Positions 8,127-17,620 of a DNA stretch of 64,000 nucleotides are shown piece after piece (position 1 is the stretch's first letter; every line of letters starts with the position of its first letter). The notes below the pieces were generated by a model. That model searched no databases. It saw only the letters and a list, made by a program, of their open reading frames with translations, and had not been told where the DNA came from. A program made the translations under genes and the position numbers. This DNA comes from QHXN01 sp963785125 (lineage in GTDB: Bacteria; Acidobacteriota; Blastocatellia; Pyrinomonadales; Pyrinomonadaceae), in contig CAWATU010000007.1 of the NCBI GenBank assembly GCA_963785125.1, positions 868,001 to 932,000 of the forward strand, in the 5' to 3' direction.

Positions 8127-11100
8127 CTAGAAGTTGAGCTTGCCCCCGAGCTGAACCTGGCGGTAGTTGCTGCCGTTGCGGACGCTGTTCTCCGGAATCA
8201 GGATGCCGAACGCGTTGCTCGTGACGTTCGTGTTCGGCGCGCCGAAGAGCGGCGTGTTGAAGGTGTTGAAGGTCTCGAAGCGGAGCTGGAAACGAACGCT
8301 CTCCGTGATGTTGAAGTTCTTGTTGAGCGACATGTCGAAGATCGGCGCCCAGGGCTCGCGCAGGTTGGCGAGGCGGAGCGGAATGTCGGCCAGCGTGTTC
8401 CCGGTGTTGCGGAGCACCCACGCCGGGTCGGTGCAGGGCTGGAAGACCGTGTTGGTCGTGCCCGCGACGCGGACGCCCTGCTGACTCGTACCGTTGGTCT
8501 GCAAGACGCAGTTGTTGAAGAAGCGGTCGAAGCTCGAATCCGCGAGGGTCGGGTCTTTAATCAGGTAGGCGTTGGTCGGGAGATTGATCGGGCGTCCCGA
8601 GCGGAACTGGCCCACCCAGTTGTAGTCCCAGCCGCCGAGAATCAGGTCGGCCGCGCGCGAGGCGCTGCCGAAGTAGCGACGGCCCTTGCCGAACGGCAAC
8701 TGGTAGACGCCGCCCGTCGTGAAGACGTGCGTGCTGTCGATGTCGGTCACGGCCTTCGTCGGCGCCGCGTCCTGCGGGTTGAGGAACTGAAGCGCCCCCA
8801 ACTGCTTCGAGAACGTGTAGGCCAGAGACATCGTCAGCCCGCCGCTCATCCGCTTCTCAAGCGACGCCTGCCCCGAGTCGTACCAGAGCTTCCCGACGTT
8901 CTCGCCGACGAGGTTGACGGAGGTGAACTGCGGGAACGGGAGCAGGAGCTGGCGGCGCGAGACGGTCGCGCCGTTCAGGCCCGCGTTGCCGGGGATGAGC
9001 CCCGCGAAAGGGTTCGCCACCGAGTCGTTGAAGAAGCCCGCGTTCTGGCGGAACTGCGCGATCTGCGCGGCCGTCGGCACGTTGATGTCGCGCCCGCCGC
9101 CCGCCTGGTCGTTGCCCGAGAGGATGCCGCGCGTGCGGCTCCCGACGTAGGACACGTCGAGCTTCATCCGCCCCGGCAACTCGCGCTGGATGCCGGCCGA
9201 GAACTGGTGCACCCACGGGATGACGTGGTTCGGCTCGACGACCGTCACGGCGCCGCCGAGGAAGGTGTTCAGGCCCGCCGCCGCGCCGACGGGCTGCGCG
9301 AGCCCGTTCGGGTACGGGTTCGAGAGCGTGACGACGGGGATGAACGCGTTGGCGCCGCCGCCCGTCGTGGCCGAGAAGGTCGTGTTGACGTTGAACCCCT
9401 GCGCCGCGCCGAACTCGGCCTGCGGGAAGTAGAAGACGCCGTAGCCGCCGCGCAACACTGTCTTCTCGTTCCACTGGTAGGCGACGCCGAAGCGCGGCCC
9501 CCAGTTGTTCCTGTCCTTAACGAAAGGCTCGTCGGCTTGGCCGCCCACGCCCGCAAACAGCAGCCCGCCTGTCAGGTTCGAGCAGGCGGCGCAGTTCGAC
9601 GCGCCGGCCGCGCTGCGGACGGCCGCGGCCAACGGGCTCGACTGGTCGAAGCCGAACCCGACGTTCTGCCGGTTGAAGCGCTCGACGGGCGGCGACTCGT
9701 AGTCGTAGCGCAGGCCGAGGTTGAAAGTCAGCTTCGGCGTGACCTTCCAGTCGTCCTGGATGTAGCCCGTCCAGTAGCCCCAGCGGAAGCTGAGCGGCGA
9801 GATGTTCTCGACGCGCGTGTCGCCCGAAGGATAGCCGAGCAGCAGCGCGGCGATGGCGCTCCCCTGATCGGAGACGTTCGTGTTGTTCGGGTCGCGGACG
9901 GTGAAGTCCTTCGAGAAGCGGAAGAAGCCGCCGCCCCACGTGAACGAGCCGCCCCCCTGATGCGCCTGAAGGTCGCGGTACTCGCCGCCGATCTTGAACG
10001 AGTGTGCGCCCCGGATGTGCGTCACGCTGACGGGGAGGCTCCACGTGTTCGTGATGTTCGAGTTGGGATTGCGCGGCCCGAACTCGCGGTAGGGGTCGCC
10101 CGCGAACTCGATGCGCGGCACGATGGAGACGGGGCGCGCGTTCGAGAAGGAGGCCGGGAAGCCGAGAGAGGTCGCGTCGAAGGGCGACGAACTCTGCCGG
10201 AAGGCCGCCTGGAGGAAGCGCGAGAAACCGACGCGCGCGTTCAGCACCGTGGTCGGCGAGAGCGTCGAGACCCAGTCGATGACGATGCCGTTGTTGACGC
10301 GCACCAGCGGGTCCTGCGGGTCGATGCCGAGGCCGACGCGCCCGTTGCCGCCCTGCTGAATCTGGTCGCGGCGGTTGTGGACGTAGCGACCGAAGAGGCG
10401 GTTGCTCTCGCTGAACTGGTGGTCAATCCGCAGCACCTCGGAGTGGAAGTCGTCGGTGCCGGGGAACGGTTCGAGGAAGTTGTTGAAGCGTTGCGTGGCC
10501 GGGCCGACGTTCGGCAGCGAGAAGCCGTTGACGATGTTGCGCCCGACCGGGTTGATGCGGCTCTCGGGGATGACGTTTCCGGGGAACGGGTCGCGGATAA
10601 AGCCGCCGGTGCAGGGGTTCGTGTTGGTGGCGCAGCGCGTCGTCAGAGGGTCGTAGACGGTCACGCCCGACTGCGTGAAGTTGCCCTGCCGCTCCAAAAG
10701 CGTCGGCACGTCGGAGAGGTTGCCGGCCGGGTCGATGCCCTTGAAGAACTCGACGTTGAGGAGGAAGAACGTCCGTTCGCGGCCGTTGGCAAAGACGCGG
10801 CCGCCCTCGCCGAAGCGCGGGACGAGCAGCGGGCCGGAGAGGACGAAGCCGTACTGATCCTGCTCGTGGCCGCCGAGGCTCGCGCCCGTGACGGGGTCGC
10901 GGACGAAGCGCGGGAAGCGCTCCTCGCCGGCGAACGGCCCCGTGGTCAGGCGGCCGCGCGCGTTGTTGCCGAACGCGTTGGCCTCCCACTCGAAGCGGCG
11001 CGAGAAGTCGTAGAGCGAGCCATGAAAGTCGCGCCCGCCCGACTTGATTGAGATGTTGACGACGCCGCCCGAGGTGCGGCCGTACTCGGCCGAGTAGGCG

Positions 11101-11813
11101 TTCGACTGTATCTTGAACTCCTCGGTCGCGTCGGCGGGCGGGACGAAAGCGATGTTGTTGACGCTGCGCGTGCGGCTGGCGTCCACGTCCGTCACGGCGT
11201 TGTTGGGCGAGCCGTCGAGGAGGAACTCGTTGTGACGGTTCAGGCCGCCGTTGATCGAGAAATTGACGTTGTCGCCGTTGTCGAAGAGACGATTGAACTG
11301 GGGGTTGCCGTTGAACTGCACGCCCGTGGCGAGCGTCGCCAGGTTCAGCGGGTTGCGACCGTTCAGGGGCAGCTCTTCGACGCGCAGGTTCTCAATCGTC
11401 TGGCCGCGCGCGGCCGTGTCGGGCTCTAAGAGTGGGGCCGAGGCGGTGACGTTGACGACCTCGCCGACGGCGCCGATCTCAAGCGTCACGTCCATCGTCG
11501 CCTTGTCGGCCGTGTGCAGCTCGACCGCCGTGCTCTCGGCACGCTTGAACCCCTGCGCCTCGACCGAGACGGTGTAGGTGCCCGGCTGGAGGAAGGGCAC
11601 CGTGTAGTCGCCCTCCTCGTTGGTTGTGGTGCGTGTCTCAAGGCTGGTCTGGTTGTTCTTGACGACGACGGCGGCGCCGGGGACGACTGCGCCGTTGGGG
11701 TCGCTGACGTGACCGGTGAGCGTGGCGCGCGACTCTTGCCCCAGGCAGGTCAGCGCCGACACCAGCACACAGAAAACTAACATTGGCACACGCCAACGAA
11801 GACTACGTTTCAT
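8127..11813 (-). CDS. TonB-dependent receptor, Oar-like, with N-terminal carboxypeptidase-regulatory domain
   Basis: A 1228-residue outer-membrane receptor, of a size and build typical of Acidobacteriota. Residues 1-26 form a signal peptide. Residues about 28-95 form a carboxypeptidase-regulatory-like (SdrD B-like) domain, seen as LTGHVSDPNGAVVPGA and PGTYTVSVEAQGF. A plug domain with ELPLNGRNPLNLATL and a long 22-strand-type barrel follow, ending in a C-terminal aromatic residue (GGKLNF). Such proteins import oligosaccharides or other bulky ligands using TonB energy. No SusD-like lipoprotein lies next to it, which is usual in this phylum. AGGAGG stands just upstream of the ATG. Its position among glycosidases suggests uptake of released oligosaccharides, but the ligand is inferred. 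Confidence 0.9.
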   Translation of the reverse strand: MKRSLRWRVPMLVFCVLVSALTCLGQESRATLTGHVSDPNGAVVPGAAVVVKNNQTSLETRTTTNEEGDYTVPFLQPGTYTVSVEAQGFKRAESTAVELHTADKATMDVTLEIGAVGEVVNVTASAPLLEPDTAARGQTIENLRVEELPLNGRNPLNLATLATGVQFNGNPQFNRLFDNGDNVNFSINGGLNRHNEFLLDGSPNNAVTDVDASRTRSVNNIAFVPPADATEEFKIQSNAYSAEYGRTSGGVVNISIKSGGRDFHGSLYDFSRRFEWEANAFGNNARGRLTTGPFAGEERFPRFVRDPVTGASLGGHEQDQYGFVLSGPLLVPRFGEGGRVFANGRERTFFLLNVEFFKGIDPAGNLSDVPTLLERQGNFTQSGVTVYDPLTTRCATNTNPCTGGFIRDPFPGNVIPESRINPVGRNIVNGFSLPNVGPATQRFNNFLEPFPGTDDFHSEVLRIDHQFSESNRLFGRYVHNRRDQIQQGGNGRVGLGIDPQDPLVRVNNGIVIDWVSTLSPTTVLNARVGFSRFLQAAFRQSSSPFDATSLGFPASFSNARPVSIVPRIEFAGDPYREFGPRNPNSNITNTWSLPVSVTHIRGAHSFKIGGEYRDLQAHQGGGSFTWGGGFFRFSKDFTVRDPNNTNVSDQGSAIAALLLGYPSGDTRVENISPLSFRWGYWTGYIQDDWKVTPKLTFNLGLRYDYESPPVERFNRQNVGFGFDQSSPLAAAVRSAAGASNCAACSNLTGGLLFAGVGGQADEPFVKDRNNWGPRFGVAYQWNEKTVLRGGYGVFYFPQAEFGAAQGFNVNTTFSATTGGGANAFIPVVTLSNPYPNGLAQPVGAAAGLNTFLGGAVTVVEPNHVIPWVHQFSAGIQRELPGRMKLDVSYVGSRTRGILSGNDQAGGGRDINVPTAAQIAQFRQNAGFFNDSVANPFAGLIPGNAGLNGATVSRRQLLLPFPQFTSVNLVGENVGKLWYDSGQASLEKRMSGGLTMSLAYTFSKQLGALQFLNPQDAAPTKAVTDIDSTHVFTTGGVYQLPFGKGRRYFGSASRAADLILGGWDYNWVGQFRSGRPINLPTNAYLIKDPTLADSSFDRFFNNCVLQTNGTSQQGVRVAGTTNTVFQPCTDPAWVLRNTGNTLADIPLRLANLREPWAPIFDMSLNKNFNITESVRFQLRFETFNTFNTPLFGAPNTNVTSNAFGILIPENSVRNGSNYRQVQLGGKLNF

Positions 11814-11936
11814 AGAACCTCCTGAGATAGAACGGGAAACCGGTGTGACCGATGCTTAGGATGTTAAATTTGGGACGCTTTAACTCGGGAACGGTCGTCG
11901 GCGTGGGATTGTTCGCCTACCCATCAAAGTAGCGCG

Positions 11937-11965
11937 ATACTACATACAGCGCACGCACATATCAA
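11937..11965 (-). promoter_or_regulatory. Candidate sigma70-type promoter for the TonB-dependent receptor
   Basis: On the - strand TTGATA (11965-11960) and TAGTAT (11942-11937) are separated by exactly 17 bases. This would give a leader of roughly 115-120 bases before the ATG at 11813. The -10 matches consensus at only four of six positions, so it is a suggestion. Confidence 0.35.
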
Positions 11966-12100
11966 GTAGAAAATTTAACTTTACATTCGACCTTTTGCTT
12001 ATGACCTCTCCCATACAAAAAAGTAGACAATCGGCGACAGACAGTAGCCGGGAGGCTCCACTTTGCCGAGGCCGAGCATGAAAATCGCAGGGTTAAAAGT

Positions 12101-12137
12101 GTCTTCTACTGACTACTGACTGCCGTCCACTGTCTAC
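12101..12137. repeat. Degenerate heptamer-type short repeats
   Basis: Iterations of CTGACTA/CTGTCTA-like heptamers fill these bases, and a related stretch lies at 12,022-12,048. They resemble the short tandem repeats found between genes in cyanobacteria and some soil bacteria. No coding role is seen. Confidence 0.4.
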
Positions 12138-12143
12138 TTTCCT

Positions 12144-14468
12144 TCAATCGACCTCGCACTCCTCCGCGACCTTCCGGTAGACGCGGCGGGCGTGGTCGTA
12201 GGCGCGCTGGGCGTCGGGGCGCTCGCGCTCGGAAATCTGGGGCGCCTTCTGGCTCCAACACTGATCGACGGCCTTCAGGCACCATTCGGCGCTGCGGCGC
12301 GAGGCGCGGACGGGCCGGCCGCCGACGACGACGAAGACGGGGTTCGTGTGCGAGGAGGGCAGGATACGGAGCGCGACCCACGCGCTGCGCTCGACGTTGA
12401 TGTCGAAAGTTACTTCCCGCAGCGCGCCGTCGGCCACAACGTTCCGGCCTGCGACGACGCGGCCGTTGACGACGACTTCGAGCGGTACCTCGCGCGTGTC
12501 ACCTATGCGCGCGCGCTCCAACTCCCAGTAAGGCATCTGGTCGGGGGGTCGTTCGCGTAAGGTTTCGTCCGGCTGTTCGCCGAGCAGCGCCGCCACACGC
12601 GCCGTGACGCGCACGCGCCGCGGCGCGGCGATACGCAGCTCGCTCCCACGCGTCCCGACGGCGAGGCCGTCAACCTTGAAGTCGAGCAGGTGGCTCCGGC
12701 CGTCCGAGACGTACGAACGGCCGTCGCGCAGGCCCTTCACCCACGCGTCGTAGTCGAGCGCGCCGCCGAGCTGCACGTAGGAGCGACCCATGCCGACGCG
12801 CTCGCCGTAGATGCACGGGAAGTCCGTCTCGCCGCCGATGCGCGTGCGGAAGCCGCTGTTGAGCGTGTGATACCAGACGTTCAGCTCCCAGACGGCGGGT
12901 GTATCGACGGCCGAGATGAAATCGACGGCGTCGTGCGTCACGTCCACAACGTACTCGTTGGCGCCGATGCCGTCGAAGCGCGGCACCTCGTAGTTCGGCA
13001 GCTCCTGTGTCCTGACCTCAAGCCCGCAGCCCGAGTGCGCGAAGCCCACGACGGCGCCCTGCGCCTTCGCCCATTTAAGAACGGGCAGGTCCCACGTCGG
13101 CCACTCCTCGATGGTCTCGGCGCCGGGGTAGTCCTGGTCTTTGAGTCCGAGCAGCGTCAGGTGGCCCGCGTGGCTCGAAGGGAAGCCCGAGACCTCCACG
13201 TCGTAACGCATGAGGTGCTCGGGCGTGGAGAGCTTGTTGACCGCGCCCTCGAAGAACTGTTTCTGGTAGTAGTAGCAAGGCCCCCAGGTAAGCACGTCGC
13301 CGACGTTCAAGCCCTCGCCGACGATGTGGCGCATCAAGTCCTTCGGGAGCACGCCTTGCGTCGGCGCCTCGTAGTGCGAGCAACCGGCGGCGTGTATGTG
13401 GTGGTCGCCCGAGTACCAGCCCATGCCCGCTGCGTCGATCCAGCGCTTCAGACGAAAACTCCACTGCTCGGGGTTCTGCCCCGCGCTGACCGTTAAGGTC
13501 TGGCTCTGTTTGACGTACTCGGGGCCGCGCGTGTACTCGACGGTATAGGTGCCGGCGGGCAGCCTAATCACCTCGCCGTCCTCACGGTAGACCTGCGGGT
13601 GGAAGGAGAAGTCGGGCGCGAGCCGCTTGGTCTTCGCGGGATACTGCCGCCCCTGCCGGTCGCGTATGACGAAAGACGCGGTGGTCGGCCTTCCCCTCTC
13701 GTCTTGTACGCGCAGGTTGATGTTCTTCGACGGCAGACATTCAAAGAGGACGGGCACGTCGTTGCGGAAGCCTATGTCCTGCGAGCCATGTCCCACGTCG
13801 AAGCCGAGCCGCGCCTCGCGTCGGCCGCGGTCGCGGCTGTAGAGCTGGATGATTCTGTATTCGAGGGCGAGCCCCGAGAGCTTCGCTTCGAGCGGCGGCT
13901 TGTCGAACGTCGAGAGTTCGAGCCAGCGGTTGGCAACCTCGCCGGGCGTAATCTTCTGCTTCGGCCGCGGGTCGAGGCTGAAGCCGCCGGGGATGTCCGA
14001 GATGCCGCGCGCGTAGACGGGCAGCGCGTTGGGGCTCGCGGCGCGCAGTTGGGCGGTGACGCCCGCGTCGTTGCGTACCTTGACGAGAAAGCAGCGCCAG
14101 CCGCGCTCGACGAGTCTGGCGGGCGCCGCGCCGCGCGTGACGCTGACGCGGCTCTCGGGGCTGATAGCGACGTGGACGAGCGCGCGCCGGTCGAGCACTC
14201 TTTCTATAGCGAGAGTGCCGCGCGCCTCATCCGTATCTTCTACGGCAAGTTCCAGCGCGCGCATGTCGGCCGCGCTCAGGGGCTCGCCCAACAACGCCAG
14301 AGCCTCCGCCACGCGTCGCGCCTGCGCCGCGAGCGGCTGAAGCTCCACGGCTTCGGGGCGCCGCACGGCCCGCTGCCTCGACGAAGCCGACGAGAGCGTG
14401 CCCACAACGACGACGGGCGCCGCGAGCAGCAGGACGAGCACGAACCGTGCGAACGGCTTACACCTCAA
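12144..14468 (-). CDS. CehA/McbA-family metallohydrolase (PHP-like), exported
   Basis: A 774-residue protein with an N-terminal signal or anchor (FVLVLLLAAPVVVV). An all-beta N-terminal half is followed by a PHP-type metal-binding domain that begins with GDHHIHAAGCSHY (354-366), a His-rich cluster typical of the CehA/McbA family. Characterised relatives include carbaryl hydrolase, but most members have unknown substrates. The start overlaps the end of the GH38 gene by 11 bases, so the two are translationally coupled and co-transcribed. This placement suggests a hydrolytic step on a glycan substituent or glycoside, though nothing in the sequence identifies it. It could equally be an esterase or a phosphodiester-type hydrolase. 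Confidence 0.75.
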   Translation of the reverse strand: MRCKPFARFVLVLLLAAPVVVVGTLSSASSRQRAVRRPEAVELQPLAAQARRVAEALALLGEPLSAADMRALELAVEDTDEARGTLAIERVLDRRALVHVAISPESRVSVTRGAAPARLVERGWRCFLVKVRNDAGVTAQLRAASPNALPVYARGISDIPGGFSLDPRPKQKITPGEVANRWLELSTFDKPPLEAKLSGLALEYRIIQLYSRDRGRREARLGFDVGHGSQDIGFRNDVPVLFECLPSKNINLRVQDERGRPTTASFVIRDRQGRQYPAKTKRLAPDFSFHPQVYREDGEVIRLPAGTYTVEYTRGPEYVKQSQTLTVSAGQNPEQWSFRLKRWIDAAGMGWYSGDHHIHAAGCSHYEAPTQGVLPKDLMRHIVGEGLNVGDVLTWGPCYYYQKQFFEGAVNKLSTPEHLMRYDVEVSGFPSSHAGHLTLLGLKDQDYPGAETIEEWPTWDLPVLKWAKAQGAVVGFAHSGCGLEVRTQELPNYEVPRFDGIGANEYVVDVTHDAVDFISAVDTPAVWELNVWYHTLNSGFRTRIGGETDFPCIYGERVGMGRSYVQLGGALDYDAWVKGLRDGRSYVSDGRSHLLDFKVDGLAVGTRGSELRIAAPRRVRVTARVAALLGEQPDETLRERPPDQMPYWELERARIGDTREVPLEVVVNGRVVAGRNVVADGALREVTFDINVERSAWVALRILPSSHTNPVFVVVGGRPVRASRRSAEWCLKAVDQCWSQKAPQISERERPDAQRAYDHARRVYRKVAEECEVD

Positions 14469-17010
14469 GCAAGTTAACCTCTCTGACCTGCGCGCGACGC
14501 CCCGACATGCCGCCCTCTATCAGCAGCGTCTTAATCTCCCACGGCCTTATCTGCGCGCGGTGGTTGACGCCGAGCGCGGCACTCTCAAGCGTAAACTCCG
14601 AGGCGCGCCCTGCCCGCTCCTGCACACGAACGACGACCGCATCGCCACGCTCGGCACGCTTCAAAGCGAGCAGCGTGACGGTGCCCGGCGCGAGGCGGAA
14701 GAAGGAGCGTTCGCGCGGCTCCGCCCCTTCGTGCGCCGAGTCCAGCACGTACTCGGCGGGCGTCTGCGCCTCCTCGGCCAGACGGTCGAGTTCGAGCGCG
14801 GCAAACTGACCCCGCCCACGCACGAGCCAGAAGCGCCGCTCCTGCCGCCCCTGATCCTGCCACGCGCCCGCGTCGTTGTGCGGCACCTGGAAAGGGTCGT
14901 GGCGCGCAAACGGCGCCGAGCGGATCAGCACCGTGCGCAACAATCCGTTCAGACAGTCGTACGAGTATGTCTGATTGTTCAAGAGCCCGACCGTATACTC
15001 ATCATTGCCGACGCGACCCTGCACGGCGACCCAGTCCTGATAAGTCTCCTCGCCACCGTTCGCCTCGCGCTCGACGACCGCGCCCGCGACCTTCGCGTAG
15101 ACGCGCGGCGCCGCAAGCGCCGTCGGCACTTCGAGCTTCAACATCTGCTCGCGCTCGTGCCAGTCGATGACAAAGCGCAGCTCTATCATGTCGAGCGCCT
15201 TGTACTGCGCGATGTCCAGAACTATCTCAGACCTGTTCCAGCGCGCGCGGTGGCGTGTGAGACGCGTGACGGGGCCGTCCTCGATCTGCTGCGCCGAGAT
15301 GAACTGCGGTCGCCCCATCTCCTGCCGGTACTTCGTGACGCCGTGCCCCCACGTGTCGCTCGGGTCGCCGATGACGACGAGGCCGACGGGCGCCGCCAGC
15401 AGCTCCTTCCCGTCCTGTGCTCTTAAAGAGGAGATGCCGAAGCCGCTGTCGTTGATAGCAAACGTTTCGGGAGAGGGCGCCGCCGTGTCGGGCGGTGTGC
15501 CGTGGACAAGCTCAAGCACCTTGTAGCCGCACGCGGGCAAATCCACCACGGCCGAGACGCGCGGGTAGACCTGCGTCATGCTGTCGGAGGGGCGCCACTG
15601 GATGGCGACCTTCTCTCCGCCCGCCGTCTCCATGTGCGTGACGGGGACGACGCCCGTCGGCAAAGGCACCCACGGGTTCGTCGCAGGGTTCCGCTCGGTG
15701 TGGTATTCGACGTACGCCTTGCGCGGCCACGGCAGAGGGTTGAAGAGGAAGACCGCGCCCTCTTTGACGGTGCGCGTGTCCACGCGGCGCGCCAGCGATT
15801 CGAGCGCCTCGACGCGGTTCGTGTGCGCCGTGTCGGCCGCGTAGCCCATCTGGTCGCGCGACTCCTCGTAGGCTTTCTGTAAAGCCGTGCCCGCGAGCAG
15901 ATCGTGGAACTGGTTGAAGAGAATTTTCTCCCACGCCGCGCGGTACTCCTGCGAAGGGTATGCGTGGCCGTGCTGCACGGCGGCGGCGACCGAGAGCGTC
16001 TCGGCCTGCACGAGCAGCCGCTCGGCACGCCGGTTCTGCTGCTTGCCCTCGCCGTAGGCGGAGTAGCAGCCGCGCGCGTGGTGCTGTAGCTCGCCGCGCA
16101 CGACGGGGAGGTCTGCGTAGGCGGACGACTTCTCGACGGCCGCGAAGAAGGCGGCCACGGTCGAGAAGCGCAGTTCCGGCAGGGTCGCGTCGGCGCGCTG
16201 CTCGATGACGCGTTTAATCTGTTCCCTCGTCGCGCCGCCGCCGTGGTTGCCGACGCCGAGGAAGTACGCGGCGTGGTCGAAGCCGTTGGCGAAGTTGTTC
16301 TGCGCGCCATCGGCAACGCGCTCGGCGTTCATGCTGTAGCCGCGGCGTATGCGGAGCGTGAGCAGGCGCGAGCCGTCCGGCCCCTCCCACCAGAAGAGGA
16401 GCGGGAGCTTCATCTCATGCTCCTGCGGTCGCATGAAGACGTAGTATTTGAAGCCCGCGCGTCTGAGCAGACCGGGCAGTCCGGCGGCGTGTCCGAACGC
16501 GTCCGGGTTGAAGCCGATGTTCACGTCTACGCCGAACGCGCGCCGGAAGTAGTCCTTGCCGTAGAGGCTTTGGCGCACGAAGCTCTCGGCCGAGGGGATG
16601 TTGCAGTCGGGCTCGACGGGCCAGCCGCCGACGACCTCCCAGCGCCCTTCCCTGATGCGCTCTTTGACCTCCTCGAACATCCGCGGGTCGGCGCGCTCGA
16701 CCCACGCGTAGTGATGTGACGAAGAGTGCGTGTAACGAAAGTCGGGCGTCTCCTTCATGCGGTCGAGCGCGCTACGGAAGGTCGTCAGCGCGAGGTTCGA
16801 CCCGTCGCGCCACGGCCACAGCCACGCCGCGTCGATATGCGAGTAACCCATGATGTGCAGCACACGCTTTTTTGCGTTGGCCTGCGCGCCGAGCGCGGGC
16901 AAAGCCCCGACCGCCGCCACGCCCCCGAGCGCCGCCGCACCGTCGATGATGAAACGCCTCCGGTCATAACCGTCCCGATTGAACGAGTCGTCCGACATCC
17001 GCCGTGTCAC
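14458..17010 (-). CDS. GH38 alpha-mannosidase with Tat-like signal
   Basis: An 850-residue family 38 glycoside hydrolase. A twin-arginine-like signal (RRRFIIDGAAALGG) suggests export in folded form, fitting a zinc enzyme. Zinc ligands are expected at His58 and Asp60 (GYSHIDAAW), and the nucleophile at Asp170 in NPDAFGH. The GH38 helical middle domain and C-terminal beta domains follow. The family removes alpha-1,2/1,3/1,6-linked mannose. The stop of the SIS-domain gene lies ten bases upstream and the CehA gene overlaps downstream. It is the most canonical of the three GH38 proteins in the window. Confidence 0.9.
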   Translation of the reverse strand: MTRRMSDDSFNRDGYDRRRFIIDGAAALGGVAAVGALPALGAQANAKKRVLHIMGYSHIDAAWLWPWRDGSNLALTTFRSALDRMKETPDFRYTHSSSHHYAWVERADPRMFEEVKERIREGRWEVVGGWPVEPDCNIPSAESFVRQSLYGKDYFRRAFGVDVNIGFNPDAFGHAAGLPGLLRRAGFKYYVFMRPQEHEMKLPLLFWWEGPDGSRLLTLRIRRGYSMNAERVADGAQNNFANGFDHAAYFLGVGNHGGGATREQIKRVIEQRADATLPELRFSTVAAFFAAVEKSSAYADLPVVRGELQHHARGCYSAYGEGKQQNRRAERLLVQAETLSVAAAVQHGHAYPSQEYRAAWEKILFNQFHDLLAGTALQKAYEESRDQMGYAADTAHTNRVEALESLARRVDTRTVKEGAVFLFNPLPWPRKAYVEYHTERNPATNPWVPLPTGVVPVTHMETAGGEKVAIQWRPSDSMTQVYPRVSAVVDLPACGYKVLELVHGTPPDTAAPSPETFAINDSGFGISSLRAQDGKELLAAPVGLVVIGDPSDTWGHGVTKYRQEMGRPQFISAQQIEDGPVTRLTRHRARWNRSEIVLDIAQYKALDMIELRFVIDWHEREQMLKLEVPTALAAPRVYAKVAGAVVEREANGGEETYQDWVAVQGRVGNDEYTVGLLNNQTYSYDCLNGLLRTVLIRSAPFARHDPFQVPHNDAGAWQDQGRQERRFWLVRGRGQFAALELDRLAEEAQTPAEYVLDSAHEGAEPRERSFFRLAPGTVTLLALKRAERGDAVVVRVQERAGRASEFTLESAALGVNHRAQIRPWEIKTLLIEGGMSGRRAQVREVNLLEV

Positions 17011-17020
17011 CTCTCCCCTC

Positions 17021-17599
17021 TTACTCTTGAGCGCGGCCCAGCTTCTCGTCCACGTAGATGCACCAGACGTGGAGCAGCATCAGGTGAACCTCCTGCACAT
17101 GCGCCGTCACGTCGCTCGGCACGGCGAGGACGTGGTCGGCGTGGGCGCCGACGAGTCCGGCCGCGCCCGTCACGGCCACCGTCACCGCACCCTTCTCTTG
17201 AGCTTTTAAGAGGCCGCGCGTCACGTTCGCCGAACGCCCGCTGGTCGTGAAGCCGAAGGCGATGTCACCCGCCTGCGCGAGCGCCTCGACCTGACGCTCG
17301 AAGAGCACTTCGTAGCTGAAGTCGTTCGTGATGCACGTCACCGTGCCCGCGTCGCTGGCGAGCGCGATGGCCGGGAAGGGCTGGCGCGTCATCTTGAAGC
17401 GGCCGAGCAGTTCGCCCACCAGGTGACTCGCCTGCGCCGCGCTCCCGCCGTTGCCGAACGCGATGACCTTATGCCCCGCCCCCAGCGCCTCGACCAGCGC
17501 GCGCGCCACCGCCTCGGCCGGCTCGCGCAGGCCCTCTGCGCTGCGCGCGACCACCTCACGGTTCGCCTTGAAATGTTCGGCTATGAAACCTTCCGCCAT
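17021..17599 (-). CDS. SIS-domain sugar-phosphate isomerase, GmhA-like
   Basis: A 192-residue single-SIS-domain protein close in length and motif to sedoheptulose-7-phosphate isomerase (GmhA). Visible are AFGNGGSAAQASHLVGEL near residues 48-65, SDAGTVTCITNDF, and GFTTSGRSANVTRGL. GmhA makes D-glycero-D-manno-heptose 7-phosphate for lipopolysaccharide. No other heptose gene is nearby, and its place between a VWFA gene and a mannosidase leaves open that it acts on another phosphosugar. Gaps to its neighbours are 10 and 21 bases, so it belongs to the same transcript. Confidence 0.75.
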   Translation of the reverse strand: MAEGFIAEHFKANREVVARSAEGLREPAEAVARALVEALGAGHKVIAFGNGGSAAQASHLVGELLGRFKMTRQPFPAIALASDAGTVTCITNDFSYEVLFERQVEALAQAGDIAFGFTTSGRSANVTRGLLKAQEKGAVTVAVTGAAGLVGAHADHVLAVPSDVTAHVQEVHLMLLHVWCIYVDEKLGRAQE

Positions 17600-17620
17600 A
17601 CAGACTCTCTCCCCGATTCG

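Larger units (their letters stand above)
11814..12143. other. Intergenic stretch upstream of the TonB-dependent receptor
   Basis: This 330-base gap has no credible gene. Near the receptor it holds the ribosome-binding site and a candidate promoter; near 12,020-12,140 it holds degenerate seven-base repeats. It is AT-richer than its flanks. Confidence 0.6.

Noticed and set aside
5830..8421. 863-codon open frame on the - strand opposite the GH36-like gene
   Set aside because: It is antisense to a gene with clear catalytic motifs, is very rich in Arg, Ala and His as expected from high-GC shadow frames, and crosses the terminator at 8070-8100.
8727..11051. 774-codon open frame on the + strand opposite the TonB-dependent receptor
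   Set aside because: Shadow of the receptor; composition (Arg, Val, Asp, Ala) and absence of any domain motif mark it as non-coding.
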